In this document: positions 17,038 through 24,636 of the stretch, piece after piece
Layout: every line of letters begins with the position of its first letter
Numbering within the stretch: the first letter of the stretch is position 1
Assembly: GCF_018687815.1 (NCBI RefSeq)
Contig: NZ_CP061306.1
Coordinates: forward strand, 620,001-684,000
Direction of reading: 5' to 3'
DNA from: Polynucleobacter sp. JS-JIR-II-b4
GTDB taxonomy: Bacteria; Pseudomonadota; Gammaproteobacteria; Burkholderiales; Burkholderiaceae
Length of the DNA stretch: 64,000 nt
Position numbers and translations under genes: made by a program
Notes under the pieces: generated by a model
Databases searched by the model: none
What the model saw: the letters and a program-made list of their open reading frames with translations, nothing else
What the model was told of the DNA's origin: nothing

Positions 17038-17814
17038 ATGTCCACATTAAAAGGTAAAACAGCCCTAGTTACTGGCTCTACTAGCGGTATTGGCTTAGGA
17101 ATGGCTATTGCATTGGCTAAACAAGGCGTTAACATCATGGTCAATGGTTTTGGTGAGAAAGATGAAGCCATTGCTCAAATTAAAGCCTGTGGTGTAGAGG
17201 TTGATTACCATGGCGCTGATATGAGTAAGCCCGCGGAGATTGAAGACCTGATCAAGCAAACAGAGAAGCGTTTTGGCTCACTTGATATCTTGATTAATAA
17301 CGCCGGCATTCAGTACACCGCGAACATTGAAGAGTTTCCAACAGATAAGTGGGATGCCATCATTGCTATTAATTTAAGTTCGGCATTTCATACAACACAC
17401 CATGCCTTACCTGGTATGAAAAAACGCAACTGGGGCCGCATTATTAATATCGCCTCAGTACATGGCTTAGTAGCTTCTACTCAGAAGGCTGCCTATGTTG
17501 CTGCTAAGCATGGCATTGTTGGATTGACTAAAGTGACAGCTTTGGAAAATGCGCGCACTGGCATTACTTGCAATGCAATTTGCCCGGGTTGGGTATTAAC
17601 CCCGTTAGTTCAGAAACAGGTAGATGCTCGCGCAGAACGCGAAGGCATTTCTAATGAGGCAGCAAAGATCGCCTTAGTATCTGAAAAGCAGCCCTCTGGA
17701 GAGTTTGTGAGTCCAGAGCAATTGGCAGCCTTAGCGGTTTTCCTCTGTGGGCCAGATGCCTCTGAAGTTCGTGGAGTAGCTTGGAATATGGATGGCGGTT
17801 GGACAGCTCAATAA
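17038..17814 (+). CDS. bdhA: 3-hydroxybutyrate dehydrogenase (SDR)
   Basis: 258-residue short-chain dehydrogenase, probably interconverting D-3-hydroxybutyrate and acetoacetate with NAD. The cofactor motif is TGSTSGIG near residue 12, with NNAG around residue 87. The catalytic set is in INIASVHG and AAYVAAKHG (Y-x3-K). VHGLVASTQKAAYVAAKHG and the C-terminal VRGVAWNMDGGWTAQ are characteristic of bacterial BdhA. Together with the phasin-like gene at 37775 it suggests polyhydroxybutyrate turnover. It stands alone between the hydroxylase operon and the PuuD-like gene. Confidence 0.88.
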   Translation: MSTLKGKTALVTGSTSGIGLGMAIALAKQGVNIMVNGFGEKDEAIAQIKACGVEVDYHGADMSKPAEIEDLIKQTEKRFGSLDILINNAGIQYTANIEEFPTDKWDAIIAINLSSAFHTTHHALPGMKKRNWGRIINIASVHGLVASTQKAAYVAAKHGIVGLTKVTALENARTGITCNAICPGWVLTPLVQKQVDARAEREGISNEAAKIALVSEKQPSGEFVSPEQLAALAVFLCGPDASEVRGVAWNMDGGWTAQ

Positions 17815-17921
17815 GAGCTAAGTCATTATTTTTAGTCAGAATTCTGGATTTCGGCCCGCACAAACAAAATCAGCAGAATCGTTTATAGTTAGACCCATTA
17901 TTACTCATAGGAGATCCTTTC

Positions 17922-18515
17922 ATGGCATCAATCTTGACCTCTTTAGGACGTACCGTTTTTGCGGGTTTTGTCCTCCTCGCCCTTATTATTTTGGCTTTAG
18001 GCGGTAACTTTAGTTCTGCCGAACTCCCATTTATTTTCCGTTGGTTGCACGTGATGTTTGGTGTGATGTGGATTGGTTTGCTCTGGTACTTTAACTTTGT
18101 GCAAATTCCATCAATGCCAAAGATTCCTGATGAGCAAAAGCCAGCTATTGGAAAAGTGATTGCTCCAGCAGCATTGTTCTGGTTCCGTTACGCAGCTTTG
18201 TTTACTGTGCTAACCGGTTTGATTGTTGCCGCTTTAAATGGTTACCTACACCAAGCATTTACATTGCAAGCTCCATTCCGCGCAATTGGTTTAGGTATGT
18301 GGATTGCTTTAGTAATGGCCTTTAACGTTTGGTTCATTATTTGGCCAAATCAAAAACGCGCTCTTGGCATCGTTGCTGTTGAAGCTGACGTTAAGGCAAA
18401 ATCTGCTCGCGTTGCGATGTTGACATCCCGTTTAAATACATTGTTATCCGTACCAATGTTGTTCTTGATGGTTGCTCAATCACACAACACTACATGGTTT
18501 GTAATCGTTTCTTAA
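17922..18515 (+). CDS. PuuD-like multi-pass membrane protein without cytochrome domain
   Basis: 197-residue membrane protein with about five hydrophobic helices. It resembles the membrane domain of PuuD-type urate hydroxylases: the segment RWLHVMFGVMWIGLLWYFNF has the conserved histidine and tryptophans, and PALFWFRYAALFTVLTG matches in style. The usual C-terminal cytochrome c domain (CxxCH) is absent, and no such motif occurs in the protein. It could be a haem-binding oxidase subunit that uses a separate electron carrier, or a relative with another role. AGGAG precedes the ATG and a strong terminator follows. Confidence 0.7.
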   Translation: MASILTSLGRTVFAGFVLLALIILALGGNFSSAELPFIFRWLHVMFGVMWIGLLWYFNFVQIPSMPKIPDEQKPAIGKVIAPAALFWFRYAALFTVLTGLIVAALNGYLHQAFTLQAPFRAIGLGMWIALVMAFNVWFIIWPNQKRALGIVAVEADVKAKSARVAMLTSRLNTLLSVPMLFLMVAQSHNTTWFVIVS

Positions 18516-18535
18516 TCACTACCAGTTGTAAAAAT

Positions 18536-18561
18536 AAAAGGCCCGCATCGCGGGCCTTTTT
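18536..18561. terminator. Intrinsic terminator (bidirectional)
   Basis: GGCCCGC (18540-18546), loop ATC, GCGGGCC (18550-18556), with AAAA before and TTTTT after. The perfect stem and the flanking A and T runs let it serve both the rightward PuuD-like gene and the leftward rubredoxin reductase gene. Confidence 0.92.
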
Positions 18562-18591
18562 GTTTGATCAATCAAATAAATTTCAGGGGAT

Positions 18592-19776
18592 TTAAGCCAG
18601 AATAGCTGGCAGCTCCTTGGTGAGGGCGCCACGTTGTGCGGTAGCGGTACCCATCAATACAAAGCCCAACAACTTGCCGTCAGCCGATTCAAAACGAGAC
18701 TCTAGACCACCTTCAACGGAGGTTGTCGTCCAATTGCCTTCGGCACCTTTAGCTGGCGGAGAAACGATGGTAGCCAAAGCGGGGGTTTTGACCATCACCG
18801 GCATCGCTGGATAGGTGAGTGCAGTAGTTTGTCCGATTAAGGTTGGCGCCAACGCTCTTGCTGCTTGCATGATGGGCATTACGTAAGGCAGGACTAAGCC
18901 GTCCACCTCTGCGCAATCTCCAATAGCAAAGATGTTTTTAATATTGGTTTCGAGTTCGCGGTTTACCTGAATGCCGGTTCCTGTGTTAATGCCACATGCT
19001 TTAGCTAATTCAATTCTAGGCTTCAGACCAACAGCCGATAAAAATACGTCGCAAGAGATTGTGTTGCCATTAGCTAGCGTGACCTGCAAAGAGTCTCCGT
19101 GACGATCAATTGCTTGCACGGTTGTAGAAAGGTGCCAACGCACGCCAGCCGCACTGAGCTTCTCCTGCAGCTCTAGAGCTGCAGCTTCAGGTAAGAGGCG
19201 ACCCAGAGCTTGTGGAGCTAAGTCAATCACATCTACTTCATAACCGCCCAGTACTAGATCGTTGGCAAATTCACAGCCAATCAGGCCTGCACCCAGAATA
19301 GCAATTTTCTTTTTTCCATTAATTGCATTGCGAAAGCGCGCATAGTCTTCCAGATCATTTACTGTGATGACTTCGTTCGCGGCACTCCCTTGAAGTGGGA
19401 GACGAATTTGATCGGCACCCAATGCCATTACTAGTTTTCCGTAAGGAACTTCACCTTTGCTGGTGTGAATAGTTTGTGCACTAGGATTAATTGCGCTTAC
19501 GTCGCACTCACCCAAGACGGTCATTTCTAGTTGCGTTGCCATGCCATCAGCTGGTGTGGAGATTAATTGCGCCGCTTCTTTCTTACTCGCAAGAGCGGTG
19601 GAAAGCATGGGCTTGGAATAAAAGTAACCAGGCTCACGTGTTACCAGCGTAATTGGTACTACTTTATCCAGTTTACGAATTTCTCGAATGACAGTGTAGC
19701 CAGCCAATCCACTGCCAATGATGACAATTACGGATTGGGATTGAGGGGTAGTTTGATCCAAAGCTAGGCTCTCCAA
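18592..19776 (-). CDS. Rubredoxin-NAD(+) reductase (FAD-dependent)
   Basis: 394-residue pyridine-nucleotide-disulfide-type flavoprotein. The FAD motif is VIIGSGLAGYTVIREIRKL near residue 18 and the NAD motif is IAILGAGLIGCEFANDLVLGG (split here at residues 155-175). The second FAD motif is NIFAIGDCAEV. A rubredoxin-binding C-terminal domain is expected, and the gene directly follows a rubredoxin gene with a 42-base gap. Together they would deliver electrons from NADH to rubrerythrin or an oxygenase. The absence of an alkane hydroxylase nearby and the presence of rubrerythrin favour peroxide defence. Confidence 0.88.
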   Translation of the reverse strand: MESLALDQTTPQSQSVIVIIGSGLAGYTVIREIRKLDKVVPITLVTREPGYFYSKPMLSTALASKKEAAQLISTPADGMATQLEMTVLGECDVSAINPSAQTIHTSKGEVPYGKLVMALGADQIRLPLQGSAANEVITVNDLEDYARFRNAINGKKKIAILGAGLIGCEFANDLVLGGYEVDVIDLAPQALGRLLPEAAALELQEKLSAAGVRWHLSTTVQAIDRHGDSLQVTLANGNTISCDVFLSAVGLKPRIELAKACGINTGTGIQVNRELETNIKNIFAIGDCAEVDGLVLPYVMPIMQAARALAPTLIGQTTALTYPAMPVMVKTPALATIVSPPAKGAEGNWTTTSVEGGLESRFESADGKLLGFVLMGTATAQRGALTKELPAILA

Positions 19777-19818
19777 GTGACGAATAGGTAAACAGGGTAA
19801 AGGGATGTTGAAGTGGTC

Positions 19819-19986
19819 TTAGCTTACCTGAACCATTTCAAAGTCTGCTTTTGCTACACCGCAATCAGGACATTCCCAATCTTCTGGCACATCAGCCCAG
19901 AGAGTTCCAGCTGGAATACCATCTTCGGGAATTCCTTTGGCTTCGTCATAAATATAGCCGCACACGATACATTGGTAAGTTTTCAT
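19819..19986 (-). CDS. Rubredoxin
   Basis: A 55-residue rubredoxin read on the minus strand, starting [18 protein letters not shown]. The four iron ligands are in CIVCG (C6, C9) and CPDCG (C39, C42), with the aromatic-rich core WADVPEDWE typical of the family. The ATG at 19986 has a GGAATC ribosome site, the same leader style as the rubrerythrin gene upstream. It lies between rubrerythrin and rubredoxin reductase, forming a complete electron chain. It is too short for a 60-residue ORF cut-off, and an unrelated frame on the plus strand overlaps it. Confidence 0.95.
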   Translation of the reverse strand: MKTYQCIVCGYIYDEAKGIPEDGIPAGTLWADVPEDWECPDCGVAKADFEMVQVS

Positions 19987-20046
19987 TTTGATTCCTTAAA
20001 TAGTCTATTGATTTTAAATTTAATTTCTAATTATTTCTGGATTCGT

Positions 20047-20532
20047 TTAATGAGCTGCAAAAACCTTAGCTTTTTCCAAAGCCTGCTTGTAATGGTTTGC
20101 ATGACGCTCTTCAACGTTTGCTAACGCAGCGAAGCGTTTTGCTGCTTTTGCCAATACCGCCTGAAATTGCTCAGCATGCTCTTTAGATTCCGCAATTTGC
20201 TCATCGATTTCTTGTATGGCCGCAGCATTGCCTTCTTCAACTGCCGTTTTCCGAAAGGATGGGTACATCTCGGTGTATTCATAGGTTTCGCCTTCAATGG
20301 CAATCTCTAAGGCGCGTGCAGGAGTAATGGTGCCGGCAGGGTAGAGTAAGTCTAAGTGGCCAAAGGCGTGCATCACTTCTTGGTCAGCGGTAGCTTCAAA
20401 GATCTTTGCGGTTTCTTCGTCGCCAGCAGCGCGAGCCAATTTAGCAAAGTAACGATACTTAATATGAGCCATGGATTCACCGGCAAAGGCGGACTCTAAG
20501 TTTTGGATGGTTTTGATTTCTGGACGTGCCAT
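20047..20532 (-). CDS. Rubrerythrin-family di-iron protein
   Basis: About 161-residue ferritin-like protein. The Glu/His ligand pattern is spread over ESAFAGESMAHIKYRYFAK near the N terminus, EVMHAFGHLDLL around residue 58 and the later helices ending VEERHANHYKQALEKA. It lacks its own C-terminal rubredoxin domain, and the separate rubredoxin gene is next downstream. It would reduce hydrogen peroxide in the cytoplasm. The ATG at 20532 is chosen for the AAAGGAATC site; the longer frame to 20592 is not supported. The gene is divergent from the OxyR-like regulator. Confidence 0.9.
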   Translation of the reverse strand: MARPEIKTIQNLESAFAGESMAHIKYRYFAKLARAAGDEETAKIFEATADQEVMHAFGHLDLLYPAGTITPARALEIAIEGETYEYTEMYPSFRKTAVEEGNAAAIQEIDEQIAESKEHAEQFQAVLAKAAKRFAALANVEERHANHYKQALEKAKVFAAH

Positions 20533-20614
20533 TTTGATTCCTTTATTAAGACATACGGTTTGTTGAGTGTTCTTTGTTGCCTTCTCAACCATGAATGCAG
20601 TGTGCGCCTTATTT

Positions 20615-20666
20615 ATTGATCAGTCTAATCAATCATTATGATAGTATTAATCTAATTATTCGATAA
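20615..20666. promoter_or_regulatory. Candidate LysR/OxyR binding region
   Basis: ATTGAT (20615-20620), seven bases, ATCAAT (20628-20633) is a perfect inverted repeat of the LysR T-N11-A type. It is followed by ATAG (20641-20644), CTAA (20652-20655) and ATAA (20663-20666) at 11-base steps, reminiscent of the OxyR tetrad pattern. The site sits between the divergent rubrerythrin and oxyR-like genes. Confidence 0.5.
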
Positions 20667-20676
20667 TGGAGTAAAA

Positions 20677-21582
20677 ATGGCTTATTTACCGTCCTTAAGG
20701 CAGCTGGGGTATTTCGTTGCATTAGCCAAAGAGCTTAATTTCACGCGCGCAGCCCAAGCCTGTTTTGTCGGTCAATCGACTTTAAGTGCGGGCCTGAAGG
20801 AGCTGGAAGAGGCATTAGGAATACATTTGGTAGAGCGTGATCGACAGAATGTATCCATTACTCCAATGGGGTTGGAGGTTCTGGAGCGTGCCAAGCTGAT
20901 CTTGGCAGCATCTGAAGATTTGGTGGAGTATGCGGGCGCAACCGGCAAACCCATGACCGCCACAATTCGTTTGGGCGTCATACCAACTATTGCACCATTT
21001 TTATTACCAACAGTGCTTCCGGAAATTCGTAGTCGTTTTCCAGAACTTAAAATTACACTCAGAGAAGATCTCACTGCTAATCTGCTCTCTAGATTAGCAG
21101 AGCATAAATTGGATTTTGCTTTGATAGCACTTCCATATGATGTTGAGGGTCTTCTCGTTCAGGAATTATTTGACGACCATTTTTGGTTGGTTGCCAAGGA
21201 GGGGGATCCCGCCTTGAAGGGAAAAGAAGTGACCTTACCTGCCAAGATGGCCGAACGCCTCTTGCTGCTTGAAGAGGGGCATTGTCTACGAGAGCATAGT
21301 TTGCAAGCGTGCAAGCGCACTGACATTCGTAAGGCTGAGGGGATGGAAGCTACTAGCTTGTTGACCTTGTTGCAAATGGTGGAGTCTGGACTTGGTATTG
21401 CCCTGCTTCCTGGAATGGCCGTAAAAAGTAGTCTATTGAATAACTCTGAGTTAGTCGCAAAAGAGCTAGCCTCACCAGCACCCAAAAGAGTGATTGCTTT
21501 GGTTGCGCGACCCTCTACCGCACATACTCAAGAATTTAACGCGCTAGCAGATTGCATACGCGAACAATTTGGAACTGCATAA
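20677..21582 (+). CDS. oxyR: LysR-family regulator, OxyR-like
   Basis: 301-residue LysR-type regulator. The winged helix-turn-helix is in residues 5-65 (LRQLGYFVALAKELNFTRAA). The effector domain contains EEGHCLREHSLQAC, whose two cysteines are nine residues apart, exactly the spacing of the redox pair C199/C208 in Escherichia coli OxyR; GHCLR is also conserved. This supports a peroxide sensor. It is divergent from rubrerythrin and leads into an old yellow enzyme gene 71 bases downstream. Likely targets are the adjacent rubrerythrin-rubredoxin unit and itself. Confidence 0.88.
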   Translation: MAYLPSLRQLGYFVALAKELNFTRAAQACFVGQSTLSAGLKELEEALGIHLVERDRQNVSITPMGLEVLERAKLILAASEDLVEYAGATGKPMTATIRLGVIPTIAPFLLPTVLPEIRSRFPELKITLREDLTANLLSRLAEHKLDFALIALPYDVEGLLVQELFDDHFWLVAKEGDPALKGKEVTLPAKMAERLLLLEEGHCLREHSLQACKRTDIRKAEGMEATSLLTLLQMVESGLGIALLPGMAVKSSLLNNSELVAKELASPAPKRVIALVARPSTAHTQEFNALADCIREQFGTA

Positions 21583-21653
21583 TCACATCCTAAGCAATAT
21601 TTGCTAATCCTTGTTACAGTCAACCCTCTTTTTACTTATTTAAAAGGCAGCAA

Positions 21654-22754
21654 ATGTCAGGCAAAGAAATCATGTTCACTCCGGTAAATCTGGGGGCACT
21701 TCATTTAAAAAACCGTTTAGTGATGGCACCGCTCACGCGAATGCGTGCAGTTGATGGTGATGTTCCTAATCCATTAGCTAAAACCTATTACGCACAACGT
21801 GCGAGTGCCGGACTCATTATTACCGAGGCAACACAGATTTCTCCATTGGGTAAGGGTTACCCAGCGACGCCTGGAATCTATTCGGTGGAACAAACCGCTG
21901 CATGGAAAGAGATTATTGGGGCAGTTCATGCCAAGGGTGGTTCGATTGTTGCGCAGCTGTGGCACGTGGGCCGCATCTCCCATTCTTCCTTGCATCCAGA
22001 GCAGGGTGTACCTGAGGCGCCCTCTGCAATTGCTGCGGCTGGTCAAACGTATGGCGCAGATTGGAAGTTGCATGATTATGAGACTCCAACGGCAATGAGT
22101 TTGGAAGATATCGCTCGCTTGCTCAAAGAGTTTGAGGCGGCAGCGCAGAATGCAAAAGCTGCAGGCTTTGATGGTATTGAAATTCACTCGGCCAATGGCT
22201 ACTTGCTGGATCAGTTCTTGCAAGACAAAACTAATCAACGTACGGATGAATATGGCGGCTCGATTGATAATCGCCTGCGCCTATTGGGTCAAGTGATCGA
22301 GGCTGTAAGCAAAGTATTCCCGAGCGATAAAGTGGGAGTTCGCCTGTCACCATACGGCACTTTTAACGATATGGGTGATAGCGATCCGGTAGCATTGTTC
22401 ACTGCTGCAATTAAGAAGCTCAATGGCTATAACTTAGCTTACGTGCATATGATTGAGCCTCGCTCAACCAGTGCTGGCGGTGGCGATCAAGTCTTTGAAG
22501 ATGCTCCTATTACCTCAGAGATGTTCCGTGCTGCTTATCAGGGAAAATTCATCACCGCTGGTGGCTACGATCAGGCAATGGGTGAGAAGGTGTTAGAAGA
22601 TGATTTGGCTGATGCAGTTGCTTATGGCCGTCTCTATATTTCTAATCCAGATTTAGCGGAGAGATTTCAGCAGGGTGCCAAACTAAATCCATACAACCGC
22701 GCTACTTTTTATGGTGGTGAAGAGGTGGGCTATACAGACTATCCAACTCTGTAA
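21654..22754 (+). CDS. nemA: Alkene reductase / old yellow enzyme (NemA-like)
   Basis: 366-residue FMN-dependent ene-reductase, a TIM barrel. Family blocks seen are NRLVMAPLTRMRAV near residue 22, AQLWHVGRISH about residue 100, and the substrate-binding histidine with FDGIEIHSANGYLLDQFLQ around residue 175. DEYGGSIDNR follows at about 200. It reduces activated C=C bonds or nitro-compounds with NAD(P)H. Placement after the OxyR-like gene suggests electrophile or peroxide stress defence. An N-terminal MSGKEIMF gives an alternative start at the second Met. A strong terminator follows. Confidence 0.92.
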   Translation: MSGKEIMFTPVNLGALHLKNRLVMAPLTRMRAVDGDVPNPLAKTYYAQRASAGLIITEATQISPLGKGYPATPGIYSVEQTAAWKEIIGAVHAKGGSIVAQLWHVGRISHSSLHPEQGVPEAPSAIAAAGQTYGADWKLHDYETPTAMSLEDIARLLKEFEAAAQNAKAAGFDGIEIHSANGYLLDQFLQDKTNQRTDEYGGSIDNRLRLLGQVIEAVSKVFPSDKVGVRLSPYGTFNDMGDSDPVALFTAAIKKLNGYNLAYVHMIEPRSTSAGGGDQVFEDAPITSEMFRAAYQGKFITAGGYDQAMGEKVLEDDLADAVAYGRLYISNPDLAERFQQGAKLNPYNRATFYGGEEVGYTDYPTL

Positions 22755-22785
22755 TAGAAACCCCAGAGTCTTGGGGTGCTGAATA

Positions 22786-22819
22786 AATAATCCCACCCAA
22801 AGAGGTGGGATTATTTTTT
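22786..22819. terminator. Intrinsic terminator between convergent genes
   Basis: AATAATCCCACC (22786-22797), loop CAAAGA, GGTGGGATTATT (22804-22815), followed by TTTT. The 12-bp perfect stem ends nemA. It overlaps the last codons and stop of the convergent 58-residue ORF. Confidence 0.9.
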
Positions 22820-22987
22820 GTCTTCTGGGTCTTTAAGAAGGCCGTATTGGTTTGCTACAAGTAAAAAGGCAAGAGACGCGCAACCCATAGCAAAAAATTG
22901 CCATTGATGCAGCATCGCGGTGCCCACCACCGTCATTAAGACGGTCCAGCCTATTGCCATCTTGGCTTTTTTAGAGAGAGGTTTCAT
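22811..22987 (-). CDS. Small membrane protein, 58 residues
   Basis: Read on the minus strand, the frame gives MKPLSKKAKMAIGWTV then a hydrophobic pair of segments (about residues 10-26 and 30-46) and a charged tail KDPEDKK. Lysine-rich N and C ends with two membrane spans suggest a hairpin in the inner membrane. It starts one base after the cytochrome b561 stop, so it is probably its operon partner. Its stop codon lies inside the stem of the convergent terminator. I do not recognise the family. Confidence 0.65.
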   Translation of the reverse strand: MKPLSKKAKMAIGWTVLMTVVGTAMLHQWQFFAMGCASLAFLLVANQYGLLKDPEDKK

Positions 22988-22988
22988 T

Positions 22989-23525
22989 TTAGGGATTAAC
23001 TTTATTCAACATACGACGAAGTGTATCGTCCTTTACAACGTAATGTTGCCATAAGCCTGCTAAAGCATGAATACCAATCAAAAAGTAGAGCGAGTTTCCT
23101 AAAAATTCATGGATCCCTTCAACTACTTTCTTCATCTCTGGATTAGGGGTGACTAGCTGAGGCCACACCAAGCCAAAGAAGTGGATATCTTTGCCGCCAT
23201 ACTGAAAATATAAGATGCCAAAGATGGGCGATATCAAGAGTAGGGCATACAGCAGCCAATGCATTACCTTGGCTAATGAAATGAATAAAGCCTTTGGGTT
23301 TGTGGGCTCAGGAACGCCATAAGTCAAACGGATGATGAGGCGAAGAGCCATAGCTATAAAAATGAGCTGCCCAATAACGCCATGGATTGATTTGCATAGC
23401 TCACGAGGCTCGCTGCCTTTGGGAAACTGTCCTTTGAGCTCAATCACTACAAAAGCAGCGACCACCAGGAAGAAAACAAGCCAATGAAAGAAGATGGAGG
23501 CAGGGTGGTATTTGGTTTTCGGCAT
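22989..23525 (-). CDS. Cytochrome b561 family protein
   Basis: 178-residue four-helix di-haem membrane protein. Candidate haem histidines lie in KYHPASIFFHWLVFF (residues 7 and 14), in CKSIHGVIGQL and in IHALAGLWQHYV near the C terminus. Members move electrons between quinol and periplasmic acceptors and include the superoxide:quinone oxidoreductase CybB. The upstream region carries a Fur-like palindrome at 23559-23577, so iron control is plausible. Confidence 0.9.
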   Translation of the reverse strand: MPKTKYHPASIFFHWLVFFLVVAAFVVIELKGQFPKGSEPRELCKSIHGVIGQLIFIAMALRLIIRLTYGVPEPTNPKALFISLAKVMHWLLYALLLISPIFGILYFQYGGKDIHFFGLVWPQLVTPNPEMKKVVEGIHEFLGNSLYFLIGIHALAGLWQHYVVKDDTLRRMLNKVNP

Positions 23526-23558
23526 TGCATATGGATGTTAAGTGAATTCATCACAAAT

Positions 23559-23577
23559 AATAATGAATCTCATTAAC
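23559..23577. promoter_or_regulatory. Candidate Fur box upstream of cytochrome b561
   Basis: The 19-mer starting AATAATGAATCTC matches 14 of 19 positions of the classical Escherichia coli Fur consensus. It holds a perfect 6-3-6 inverted repeat, TAATGA-ATC-TCATTA (23561-23575). It lies 34 bases upstream of the cytochrome b561 start. Confidence 0.55.
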
Positions 23578-23620
23578 ATTATTAATGCCGGGGACTTTAA
23601 CCCCTAGGGGGTATTTAAAT

Positions 23621-23812
23621 CTAGTTATTGAGTCTAACCTTGGCGCTGAGCTCATTTACTAGGCCACGCTTATCTATTTGTGAGAGCCTAAGAGCCTCAA
23701 CTTCAAAATCTAGCTGACCAGGATGGAATTCCTCATCATTCTGCAGATCGATGACATAAGTCCACACCAGTTCGCGACCACGGTTTTTAAAAACATCTAC
23801 TACTCGTTTCAT
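23621..23812 (-). CDS. Conserved-looking small protein, 63 residues
   Basis: 63-residue soluble protein beginning MKRVVDVFKNRGRELVWTYV, rich in charged residues, with no signal peptide, membrane span or cysteine. It lies 23 bases downstream of the DUF4239-like gene on the same strand and is probably the last gene of the lldD unit. I do not recognise it. Codon use looks like its neighbours. Confidence 0.6.
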   Translation of the reverse strand: MKRVVDVFKNRGRELVWTYVIDLQNDEEFHPGQLDFEVEALRLSQIDKRGLVNELSAKVRLNN

Positions 23813-23835
23813 CTGGACCGCCTTTATGGTAAAGC

Positions 23836-24588
23836 TTATTGATTGCCGATGGATGGATTGGCAATTTTCATCTGTTGGCTTAGGTTGTTTTTTAGCGCCA
23901 CTAAGTTTCTCGCTTCAATCCGAATGACTCCACCCCTTGGGCTATCAATGTCAGCAATCAAAAAGAAAGATACCGAGATAACAAAAGGGAAGATCATGAA
24001 TAGACCGACGTTCTTCTCAAAATTCCGCGCGCCAAATCCAACCAAAAGATTTGCGCAAATAGCGATTGCTGCCATCAATGCCCAAGCCGTAAGAGGGATG
24101 CGATTCCACCAAGCTGCTTGTACATAGCCTTGAGAATTCAAAACATCATTCATACCTGAGGCAACTAATGCAATAGAGGCGGTGTGTTGCGTGCGAACAT
24201 TGGGCAAAATCTCATTCCAAAGGGCGGTTTGCAGTTGATCTGTTTTACTGCGAATCTCTTCAATCTTTTCGGAGGGCTGCTTGGAATAAAACAAAATACG
24301 TTGATCTACATATTGAAGTAAGAGGTCCTTCGTTGCGGCAGCCGCCTTTGGAGGCAGAAGATCAGCTCTTAAGAATTCAGTCCCAATGGCATTCGCCTCG
24401 CCTTCCTCAAAGATCTCGCGCTGATCATGGCGATTAATGGCCATTGAGAAGGTAAAGCCAATAATTAATGCCAGCAAGGTTAGGGTGGCAGTCTGAATAA
24501 TGCCGAGATCTGCAGATGTCTCAGTATCTTTTGTACGGTAGCGACTCAGTGCGGCATATCCAAACCAAACAGAGAAGGCAAATACCAT
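23836..24588 (-). CDS. DUF4239 (bestrophin-like) membrane protein
   Basis: 250-residue membrane protein resembling the DUF4239/bestrophin-like family. Two hydrophobic helices near the N terminus (LGIIQTATLTLLALIIGFTF) precede a long cytoplasmic helical region (about 70-165) and two C-terminal helices. The HDQREIFEEGEANAIG segment is characteristic. The annotated ATG at 24588 cuts the first membrane helix short. The frame continues upstream for 16 codons to an ATT directly abutting the lldD stop, with no ATG, GTG or TTG between. The true start may therefore be non-canonical. Ion channel function is only a family-level suggestion. Confidence 0.8.
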   Translation of the reverse strand: MVFAFSVWFGYAALSRYRTKDTETSADLGIIQTATLTLLALIIGFTFSMAINRHDQREIFEEGEANAIGTEFLRADLLPPKAAAATKDLLLQYVDQRILFYSKQPSEKIEEIRSKTDQLQTALWNEILPNVRTQHTASIALVASGMNDVLNSQGYVQAAWWNRIPLTAWALMAAIAICANLLVGFGARNFEKNVGLFMIFPFVISVSFFLIADIDSPRGGVIRIEARNLVALKNNLSQQMKIANPSIGNQ

Positions 24589-24636
24589 AAGTGAGACACC
24601 AAAGACAGCAAGAGGGTAGTTGAGGATAGGGAAAAT

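Noticed and set aside
19813..20124. 103-residue plus-strand frame over the rubredoxin and rubrerythrin region
   Set aside because: It overlaps two well-supported minus-strand genes and has no family character.
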